A stretch of 64,000 bases of DNA from Halobacteriovorax sp. (GTDB lineage: Bacteria; Bdellovibrionota; Bacteriovoracia; Bacteriovoracales; Bacteriovoracaceae): the NCBI GenBank assembly GCA_002720865.1, contig PBIO01000019.1:42402-106401 (forward strand). The letters run 5' to 3'. The notes under the pieces are model-generated. The model was not told the DNA's origin. It did no database searches and saw only the letters and a program-made list of their open reading frames with translations. The translations under genes and the position numbers were made by a program. Below are positions 57,501-64,000 of this stretch, piece after piece (position 1 is the stretch's first letter; each line of letters begins with the position of its first letter).

Positions 57501-60500
57501 TGAGCCAGTACCAACGGATGGCTTTTATACAAATCCAGAAGTGATTGCCATTAGAGTGATTATGAGTGAGCCGGTAGTTATAAACGCTGGCACACCAGAA
57601 CTTACTCTTGATATGAATGGGCAGGCCACCAATCCTGATGTGGCCGTTACCTATAGTTCAATTAGTGCTGATAACACGACTCTAACTTTTAACTACACTA
57701 TTAGTGATGGTGACTATAATGCTGATCTAGATTATGTGGCGACCAACTCTTTTAGTGTTGGGGACGTAGAAGATTTTGCAACTAATGATGCTGATAGAAC
57801 TCTAGCAGCACCAGGGGCGACCAATTCAATCTCTGATGATCAAGATCTTTTTGTTGATACGGTAGAGCCGACAGTAACTGAAGTGACCTCATCCTCGGGA
57901 GCTTATAAAGCTGGTGAGCAGCTTGATATAGAAATTGTTTGGGATGAGATTGTTAATGTAAGCGGTACTCCTCAAATTACTCTTAAAAATGATTTAGGTC
58001 CAGGTGCTGACTTTGCTGTTGATTACTCAAGTGGGTCTGGAACAAATACACTAACTTTTAGATACACAGTGGTCTCTGGTCAGAACACAAATGATTTAGA
58101 CTACGAAGATACCAACGCTCTTGTCTTAAATGGTGGGGATATTGAAGACCGCGCCTCTAATGACGCTGTGGTTGCCGGTGCCCTTGCAGCACCTGGAGCG
58201 CTTAACTCAATCTCTGATGATTTAGATATTATCATCGATACAATCCCAGCGACTATTGATGAAGTTACGACAACGAAATTTGATGGTTTTTATACTACTG
58301 GTGAAGAGATTGATATCATCGTTGACTTTAGTGAAAATGTTTATGTTAGTGGTAGCCCAATTATCACTCTTGAAAACTCTCTTGCTGGTAGAGCAGTAAC
58401 TTACTCAAGCGGATCTGGTAGTGAACTTCTAACCTTTAGATATACGGTTGTCTTTGGGGATATGAACACCGATCTTGATTATCAGGCGATCAATTCACTT
58501 GTCCTTAATAGCGGAAAAATTAATGATATTGCGGCCAATGTTTCAAACTTAACATTAGATACGCCGCTAACTGGTGCTAACTCGATTGGTGTTGATCATG
58601 CCATCGTTATTGATACGGCGCCGCCAGAGATTTCTGAAGTTCGCGCCAATAAGCCAAATGGATTCTATAAAGCTGGTGAGCTTATTGAAATAGAGATGGT
58701 GATTACTGAACCGGTTACTGTTTCAGGAACACCTAGTATTACTCTTGAGAACCAATCTGGTGCAGACGTGGTGGTTAACTACACAAGTGGCTCAACCACG
58801 GATACTTTAACTTTTAATTATACGGTCTCCGCTGGTGAAGATCATGTTGACCTCGACTATATCGCTGTTACACCGGTTAACTTAAATGGCGGTGATATTT
58901 ATGATGCCTCTACTAATACTTTAGATTTAACGACGATTGCTTCACCAGGAACGGCCAATTCAATTTCAGATAATCAAAATATCGCGATTGATACCACGCC
59001 GCCTACTTTAACTACGGTTAATATTTTCTCTAACAATGGAAATCCAATCTACGCCAAGGTTGGAGATATTGTTACTCTAAGCTTTACGGCCTCAGAGATT
59101 CTTTTTTCCAATCCAACAGTAACAATCGATGGAAATACGGCCGCTGTCGCAGGAACGTCACCGAATTATACGGCGACCTACACAATGCAGGCCGGAGATA
59201 CTGAAGGAGCGCTAGCTTTTACTATCGACTTCTTAGATAGAGCGCAAAACAATGGAACGCAGGTTACAGCAACAACGGACGCTTCAAGTGTAACTTTTGA
59301 TGAGACGCCGCCAACAGCTCCTGGAGTTACGATCTCATCAAACGGACTTAACTCTAATTTTGCAAAAGTAGGGGACGTTGTCACCTTAAGCTTTACTGTA
59401 GATGATTCGCTCCTTGGTAGTCCCACCGTTACAATTGATGGAAACCCTGCCACGATTTCAGGAACTAATCCAAACTATACGGCAAGCTATACAATGCAGG
59501 CCGGAGATACGGAAGCGGCCCTAAGTTTTACTTTAGATTTTACGGATAAGGTTGGAAACCCTGGGGTGCAAGTAACGGCCACGACGGATGCCACTTCAGT
59601 TACCTTTGATGAGACAGCACCAACTTCGACTCCTAGAACGATTGCTTCAAATAATGCAAATACTTCAAGAGCAAAAGTTGGAGACGATGTTATCTTAAGC
59701 TTCACTGTAAGTGAGGTTTTAAATAATGATCCAACAGTAACTATTGATGGAAAGGCCGCAACAATTAATAATGCCTCGGCCCCGAACTATACTGGTACTT
59801 ATACGATGCAGGCCGGGGATACAGAGGGCACTCTAACTTATACCATCGACTTTATTGATCGTGCCGGTAATACAAACGTTGCCACATATACAACGGTGAC
59901 AGATGGAACTTCGGTTATTTTTGATGAGACTCCGCCAACGGCGCCGTCAGTTACGATCTACTCTAATAATGCGAATACGGCCCTTGCTAAAGTAGGGGAT
60001 ATTGTCACTCTTAGCTTTACTGTAGATGAGCCACTACTTGGGAATCCAACAGTAACGATTGATGGAAATGCTGCAACTCTTGCGGGAGCATATCCAACTT
60101 ATCAGGCGAGCTATACAACTCAGGCCGGAGATACGGAAGCAGCATTAAGTTTTACTCTTGATTTTACGGATGCAGTAGGAAACGCCGCTGTTCAAGTTAC
60201 GGCCACAACGGATTCAAGCACAGTTACTTTTGATGAAACGCCTCCAACTCTTAATCCAGTAATTATTGGATCAAATAATCCAAACACAAGTGTAAGAGCA
60301 AGAGTTGGAGATACGGTAACGATTTCAATGACGGCCAATGAAACCTTAATTGGAAATCCAAGTGTAAGTATCGATGGAAATGCAGCAAGTGTTAGTTTAA
60401 CAAGTGCATTAAATTATAATGCTAGCTACGTGATGCAGGCCGGAGATACAGAAGGAGTTATTGCTTACGCTCTAGACTTTACAGATGCTGCCGGAAACCC

Positions 60501-63500
60501 AGGTGTTCAAGTAACGGCTACAACTGATGCTTCGCAGGTTATCTTCGATGAAACCGCGCCAACTTTAAGCGCTGTAACAATTTATTCAAATAATGCTAAT
60601 CCTGCCCTAGCTAAGGTTGGAGATATTGTAACTGTTAGCTTTACAGCGGATGAGCCACTGGTTTCTACTCCAAGTGTAAGCATTGACGGTAAGTCGGCGA
60701 CGGTTTCTGGTACAGCGCCAAACTTTACGGCCACCTATACAATGCAGGCCGGAGATACCGAGGCCGTCTTAGGTTTTGCCATTGATTTTACGGATGCCGT
60801 TGGAAACGTAGGAACCCAGGTTACTGCGGTAACGGATGGAACAAGTGTTACTTTTGATGAGACTTTACCCACAGCAAACCCAGTTACGATTTATTCAAAT
60901 AACGCGAATACGGCCTTAGCAAAAGTTGGGGACGTTGTTACCTTAAGCTTTACAGTAAGTGAGTCTCTCCTTGGAAATCCAACGGTAAGTATTGATGGAA
61001 ACGCCACGACACTGGCCGGGGCCTATCCAACTTATCAAGCAAGTTATACGATGCAGGCCGGAGATACGGAAGGAAATCTAGCGATTACTTTAGACTTTAC
61101 GGATCTTGCAGGAAATCAGGCGACTCAGGTAACCGCTACAACTGATGCCACTAATGTTCGTTTTGATGAAACGCCGCCCACAGCTACGCCAGTAATTATC
61201 TTTTCAAATAATGCAAATACGGCAAGAGCAAAAGTTGGTGACGATGTCACGATTAGCTTTACAGTAAGTGAAGCGCTTATTGCTAATCCTTCTGTAAGTA
61301 TTGATGGAAACGCAGCAACTATTGGTGGAACTGCTCCAGTCTATACGGCCACTTATACAGTGCAGGCCGGAGATACGGAAGGGGTTCTAAGTTACGCCCT
61401 AGATTTTACGGATCTTGCTGGAAATGCTGCCACCACAATTACGGCCACAACAGATGCTTCGCAGGTTGTTTTTGATGAGACAGCGCCGACCTTAACTTCG
61501 GTTTCAATTTATTCTAATAATGGAAATACATCTCTAGCAAAAGTAGGAGACGTCGTTACGGTTAGCTTTACCGTGGATGAACCTCTACTTGGGTCGGCCA
61601 CTGTAACGATTGATGGAAATGCAGCATCGATTGCTGGATCTTATCCAACCTTTCAAGCAACTTATACAATGCAGACTGGAGATACTGAAGCAGTTCTTGG
61701 CTTTACTATTGATTTTACGGACGCCGTTGGAAACACGGGTACTCAAGTTACGGCAACATCAGATGCCACAAGTGTTACCTTTGATGAGACCGCCCCGACT
61801 TCAACACCTAGAACGATCTTTTCTAGTAATGCCAATGTAGCAAGAGCCAAAGTTGGTGATACGGTTACGGTTAGTTTTACCGTAAGTGAAACATTACTAG
61901 GTAGCCCAACTGTAACGATTGATGGGAACGCCACCACTCTTGGTGGAACTCATCCAGTTTATACAGCAAGCTATGTGATGCAGGCCTCGGATACAGAAGG
62001 AATTTTAGCTTATACAATCGACTTTACAGATGCCGCTGGAAATCCAGCAACTCAGCTAACAACTGTTACGGACGCTACGACAGTTACTTTTGATGAGACA
62101 GCGCCAACGGCAACTCCGGTTACTATTTATTCAAATAATGCTAATACGGCCATTGCAAAGGTTGGGGACGTTGTTACTCTTAGCTTCACAGTTGATGAAC
62201 CTCTTCTTGGAAGTCCAACAGTAACTATCGATGGAAATGCCACCACTCTTGCTGGAAGTTACCCAACTTATCAAGCAAGTTATACCTTAGTAGGGGGCGA
62301 AACTGAAGGAAGCCTGGCCTTTACTTTAGATTTTACGGACGCCGTTGGTAATCCGGCCACACAAGTAACAGCAACAACTGATGCTAGTACAGTTACCTTT
62401 GATCAAACACCTCCAACAGCTCCTGGGGTAACGATCTATTCTAATAATGGAAACACTTCCCTAGCAAAAGTAGGGGATATTGTAACGGTTAGCTTTGTTG
62501 TTGATGAAGCATTACTTACAACGCCAACAGTTACTATTGATGGAAACGCAGCTACTGTTTCCGGGACGAATCCAAATTATACGGCAACCTATACAATGCA
62601 GGCCGGAGATACTGAAGCAGCTCTTAGTTTTACCATTGATTTTCAAGATATCTCAGGAAATCAGGCGGTACAGGTGACTGCTGTAACGGACGGATCAAGT
62701 GTTACTTTTGATGAGACAGCACCGACTTCAACTCCTAGAACAATCTTTTCTAGTAATGCAAATGTAGCAAGAGCAAAGGTCGGAGATACGGTAACCCTAA
62801 GCTTTACCGTTAGTGAGGCCCTGCTTTATAATCCGACAGTAACCATTGACGGAAATACGGCGACGATAAATAGTGCCTCTGCTCCAATTTATACGGCAAG
62901 CTATGTGATGCAGGCCTCTGACACGGAAGGGGTTCTTACTTATAATATTGCATTTACTGATACCGCTGGAAACTCAAGCGTCGCTTATACAACTGTAACA
63001 GACGGAACAAGTGTTATCTTTGATGAGACAGCGCCTACGGCCACGCCAGTAACGATCTACTCAAATAATTCCAATACCTCTTTAGCAAAAGTTGGCGACG
63101 TTGTTACCCTTAGCTTTACAGTGGATGAGCCGCTTCTTGGAAGTCCAACAGTAACTATTGACGGAAACGCGGCGACTCTAGCGGGAGCGTATCCAACTTA
63201 TCAAGCAAGCTATACAATGCAGGCCGGAGATACGGAAGCGGCCCTAAGTTTTACTTTAGATTTTACAGATGCCGTTGGAAACCCCGCAACGCAGGTTACA
63301 GCGGTAACTGATGGAACAAGTGTTACTTTTGATGAGAGCCCACCAACCCTAGCTCCAGTGACAATTGCTTCAAGTAACTCTAATTCTGGAAGAGCAAAGG
63401 TAGGGGACGTTGTTACAATTACTTTTACTGCTTCAGAAAATTTAATTAGTGATCCAACAGTAACTATTGATGGAAATGCAGCGACGATAAATAATGTGGC

Positions 63501-64000
63501 TGCACCGACTTATCAAGCTAGTTATACGGTTCAAGCTGGGGATACAGAAGGTGTACTCGCTTTTGCTATCGACTTTGTTGATACAGCAGGAAACGCCGGG
63601 ACTCAGGTTACAGCAACGACTAATTTTAGTCAGGTGATCTTTGATGAAACAGATCCAACCTTAACTTCGGTTTCAATTTATTCTAATAATGGGAACACAA
63701 GTCTAGCAAAAGTAGGGGACGTAGTTACGGTTAGCTTTACAGTAGATGAGCCTCTTCTTGGAAATGCAACAGTAACGATTGATGGAAATGCGGCCACTAT
63801 TGCTGGATCTCACCCAACTTATCAAGCTACTTATACAATGCAGACTGGGGATACTCAGGCGGCACTTGGATTTACCATTGATTTTACAGACGCGGTAGGT
63901 AATACAGGTACTCAAGTTACTGCAGTAACAGATGGATCTAGTGTTACTTTTGATGAGACCGCGCCGACTTCAACACCTAGAACGATCTTTTCTAGTAACG
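54514..64000 (+). CDS. Giant repeat lipoprotein (adhesin-like), 3' end beyond window
   Basis: One frame with no stop runs from ATG 54514 to the window end: over 3160 codons. I checked several blocks and the reading frame stays in register throughout. The first 25 residues are a lipoprotein signal with Cys25 in LHGC. Residues about 35-860 contain anchor-like (choice-of-anchor D/ASH-type) domains with patterns such as FTITNIGDETAVN and CTVLISFRPL. Residues about 857-1500 are five Ig-like repeats of 125-132 residues. From about 1498 at least 16 tandem repeats of 102-105 residues follow, each with AKVGD(x)VT(x)SFTV, TVTIDGNAAT, YTMQAGDTE and FDETAPT. A surface fibre or adhesin is inferred. Its end and any C-terminal domain are not visible. 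Confidence 0.85.
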   Translation, partial: MMIFKLKKHILLALISVSTLVLHGCGASGVGSAGFVEEKTPRLRFATASGPDKIFEPWGEVLIGFVDTRTFTITNIGDETAVNIVGNITDSQGLFVPEFYYAGTAGVNNGVGTYPGVGGTCGSSLGPGASCTVLISFRPLVSGEKSEQVNITFSGGIHNYTGSVGLTGEGARPANVIIRKSYQLARPNNSADQIVTPHEDIPGEMLPLTGETASQPIVPLRVTPTYDDPYFPGLGAPDTSFTSVTHTLPIDFGQTANGGWKDFVLEVINYGDKTAEGIQIFGLGMNGATDFTIVNDSLTTCDDLYSMPLALPATYTGAADAPFDAVTNDNNKNMDDMPEMASCTIHVRYNPDLTQGDSTLNTDQIGFSFYNGFRVVGDPSLSAAQRTLTPLFDHPNHYTLRGTGMDWAYLVLDEDGDVYDTDGDLHDYGTFANGSTRGTNGFTMKNFGAANAVSVSDSGGSPHFTVTGRTGAGCAGPATTPTVNASTVHGTPTTCDLDVQFTPTALGAPLTATLQLDYEFTAGTTISSLTGPGTPPPYTSTSDTNTLPLLMPNYPVNDVQGTSVTPANLAIAPSPLTWTHSTAAYGSDLLRNGVFYQTFTVTNSGEYQALTLNDLAPIAAPFIYADAGIFPGRGDDGTATLAASPVDAVTNANGTCGTTISGSSTCTIVVQYRPTTYASTSISETLNFDYDNGTGNVGNQTTLPQVDITTTVRQPELALLVPADLGNDAPDTRDVWINQDNETAFPISGTCWPDTVIGAGTDDVQINVRDRLGATKSFSANCTAGTYSTTIDLSPNCSLGPGLPAGCMQDSALDASYDALYDFNIIVSHVDELGNTPGENPIGGVNGIQLRKDVGIPSVVSASATAVLANPHGVEQYNAGKEIDILVKWDEKVYVSGTPTITLENQTGTNPVVSYSSGSGTAILTFRYTVAAGENSTDLEYVATNSLTYNGGTVQDQAGNDGIPTLPTIGGGNSISDNGTIIIDTVTPTVASVNAVEPVPTDGFYTNPEVIAIRVIMSEPVVINAGTPELTLDMNGQATNPDVAVTYSSISADNTTLTFNYTISDGDYNADLDYVATNSFSVGDVEDFATNDADRTLAAPGATNSISDDQDLFVDTVEPTVTEVTSSSGAYKAGEQLDIEIVWDEIVNVSGTPQITLKNDLGPGADFAVDYSSGSGTNTLTFRYTVVSGQNTNDLDYEDTNALVLNGGDIEDRASNDAVVAGALAAPGALNSISDDLDIIIDTIPATIDEVTTTKFDGFYTTGEEIDIIVDFSENVYVSGSPIITLENSLAGRAVTYSSGSGSELLTFRYTVVFGDMNTDLDYQAINSLVLNSGKINDIAANVSNLTLDTPLTGANSIGVDHAIVIDTAPPEISEVRANKPNGFYKAGELIEIEMVITEPVTVSGTPSITLENQSGADVVVNYTSGSTTDTLTFNYTVSAGEDHVDLDYIAVTPVNLNGGDIYDASTNTLDLTTIASPGTANSISDNQNIAIDTTPPTLTTVNIFSNNGNPIYAKVGDIVTLSFTASEILFSNPTVTIDGNTAAVAGTSPNYTATYTMQAGDTEGALAFTIDFLDRAQNNGTQVTATTDASSVTFDETPPTAPGVTISSNGLNSNFAKVGDVVTLSFTVDDSLLGSPTVTIDGNPATISGTNPNYTASYTMQAGDTEAALSFTLDFTDKVGNPGVQVTATTDATSVTFDETAPTSTPRTIASNNANTSRAKVGDDVILSFTVSEVLNNDPTVTIDGKAATINNASAPNYTGTYTMQAGDTEGTLTYTIDFIDRAGNTNVATYTTVTDGTSVIFDETPPTAPSVTIYSNNANTALAKVGDIVTLSFTVDEPLLGNPTVTIDGNAATLAGAYPTYQASYTTQAGDTEAALSFTLDFTDAVGNAAVQVTATTDSSTVTFDETPPTLNPVIIGSNNPNTSVRARVGDTVTISMTANETLIGNPSVSIDGNAASVSLTSALNYNASYVMQAGDTEGVIAYALDFTDAAGNPGVQVTATTDASQVIFDETAPTLSAVTIYSNNANPALAKVGDIVTVSFTADEPLVSTPSVSIDGKSATVSGTAPNFTATYTMQAGDTEAVLGFAIDFTDAVGNVGTQVTAVTDGTSVTFDETLPTANPVTIYSNNANTALAKVGDVVTLSFTVSESLLGNPTVSIDGNATTLAGAYPTYQASYTMQAGDTEGNLAITLDFTDLAGNQATQVTATTDATNVRFDETPPTATPVIIFSNNANTARAKVGDDVTISFTVSEALIANPSVSIDGNAATIGGTAPVYTATYTVQAGDTEGVLSYALDFTDLAGNAATTITATTDASQVVFDETAPTLTSVSIYSNNGNTSLAKVGDVVTVSFTVDEPLLGSATVTIDGNAASIAGSYPTFQATYTMQTGDTEAVLGFTIDFTDAVGNTGTQVTATSDATSVTFDETAPTSTPRTIFSSNANVARAKVGDTVTVSFTVSETLLGSPTVTIDGNATTLGGTHPVYTASYVMQASDTEGILAYTIDFTDAAGNPATQLTTVTDATTVTFDETAPTATPVTIYSNNANTAIAKVGDVVTLSFTVDEPLLGSPTVTIDGNATTLAGSYPTYQASYTLVGGETEGSLAFTLDFTDAVGNPATQVTATTDASTVTFDQTPPTAPGVTIYSNNGNTSLAKVGDIVTVSFVVDEALLTTPTVTIDGNAATVSGTNPNYTATYTMQAGDTEAALSFTIDFQDISGNQAVQVTAVTDGSSVTFDETAPTSTPRTIFSSNANVARAKVGDTVTLSFTVSEALLYNPTVTIDGNTATINSASAPIYTASYVMQASDTEGVLTYNIAFTDTAGNSSVAYTTVTDGTSVIFDETAPTATPVTIYSNNSNTSLAKVGDVVTLSFTVDEPLLGSPTVTIDGNAATLAGAYPTYQASYTMQAGDTEAALSFTLDFTDAVGNPATQVTAVTDGTSVTFDESPPTLAPVTIASSNSNSGRAKVGDVVTITFTASENLISDPTVTIDGNAATINNVAAPTYQASYTVQAGDTEGVLAFAIDFVDTAGNAGTQVTATTNFSQVIFDETDPTLTSVSIYSNNGNTSLAKVGDVVTVSFTVDEPLLGNATVTIDGNAATIAGSHPTYQATYTMQTGDTQAALGFTIDFTDAVGNTGTQVTAVTDGSSVTFDETAPTSTPRTIFSSN
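57082..59004 (+). repeat. Five Ig-like repeats of about 125-132 aa inside the giant gene
   Basis: Repeats start near 57082, 57478, 57871, 58252 and 58630. Each unit has the pattern G-E-IDI-V-W-E-V-VSGTP-ITLEN, then YSSGSGT-LTFRYTV, DLDY, LNGG-I-D and ID(T)(V/T)(P/T)P. This is the usual outline of bacterial Ig-like (Big/SwmB-type) domains. Confidence 0.8.
59005..64000 (+). repeat. Tandem array of at least 16 repeats of about 103 aa
   Basis: Units of 306-316 nt start near 59005 and repeat to the window edge. Units differ in subtype by their opening (APGV, STPR, ATPV, LTSV). The order U2-U6 (APGV, STPR, APSV, LNPV, LSAV) recurs in U12-U16, and LTSV-STPR of U9-U10 recurs as U16-U17, so blocks of several units appear to have been copied. 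Confidence 0.85.

Noticed and set aside
59178..59705. Minus-strand frames inside the repeat array
   Set aside because: They recur with the repeat period and are shadows of the plus-strand repeats.
1..64000. CRISPR arrays, insertion sequences, prophage genes
   Set aside because: I saw no regularly spaced short direct repeats, transposase motifs or phage structural genes. The only long repeat array is coding.

Overview
The window is an AT-rich bacterial chromosome segment with short intergenic gaps and many small secreted proteins. Gene content suggests the Bdellovibrionota, most likely a Bacteriovorax/Halobacteriovorax-like predator. Supporting signs are a histone-fold protein resembling archaeal and Bdellovibrio histones, a TIGR02147-type regulator, a PilZ/GAF/AAA+ regulator, a variant HD-GYP protein, several peptidoglycan-active enzymes and a giant repeat lipoprotein. 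The lineage is inferred from these families; no rRNA or tRNA was found in the window.

Region by region: 1-6.7 kb carries the end of an MFS transporter, a metallo-beta-lactamase-fold hydrolase overlapping a RimK-like ligase, an M14 carboxypeptidase lipoprotein, a degenerate sigma-54-type regulator, a membrane protein and a YjbQ protein. At 6.7-12.7 kb there is a compact operon cdaA-cdaR-glmM-pdxJ-nnr-tsaE, linking c-di-AMP synthesis to cell-wall precursor supply, vitamin B6, NAD(P)H repair and tRNA modification. At 13-14.8 kb an Rrf2 regulator lacking Fe-S cysteines overlaps a cysteine desulfurase. At 16.9-21.6 kb lies a thrA-thrB-thrC operon with 4-nt overlaps. At 21.9-22.3 kb there is a gene-free, helix-rich stretch. 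An ABC exporter, a FecR/coil protein and a 968-aa phosphodiesterase-like lipoprotein follow.

From 28.6 kb: the histone-fold gene, a degenerate-receiver/HD protein, a SpoU methyltransferase, fusA, a His-rich secreted protein, a membrane glycosyltransferase-like protein, a phospholipase D family protein, a LysR regulator, a CCA/poly(A) nucleotidyltransferase, and an adjacent lytic transglycosylase and polysaccharide deacetylase. From 45-54 kb come mostly secreted or uncharacterised proteins, a matrixin-like protease, a CheY-like receiver and a candidate small RNA at about 50.7 kb. From 54.5 kb to the window end one uninterrupted reading frame (over 3160 codons, no stop) encodes a lipoprotein built of anchor-like domains, five Ig-like repeats of about 130 aa and more than 16 repeats of about 103 aa.

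Recurring regulatory themes seen directly in the sequence are (i) hairpins that bury the Shine-Dalgarno sequence of the downstream gene (pdxJ, an acetyltransferase at 37.8 kb, a barrel-like protein at 47.5 kb), and (ii) genes with no Shine-Dalgarno but a -10-like hexamer 6-7 nt before the start codon (thrA, the ABC exporter, the SpoU methylase, a receiver protein, a membrane protein), suggesting leaderless transcripts.
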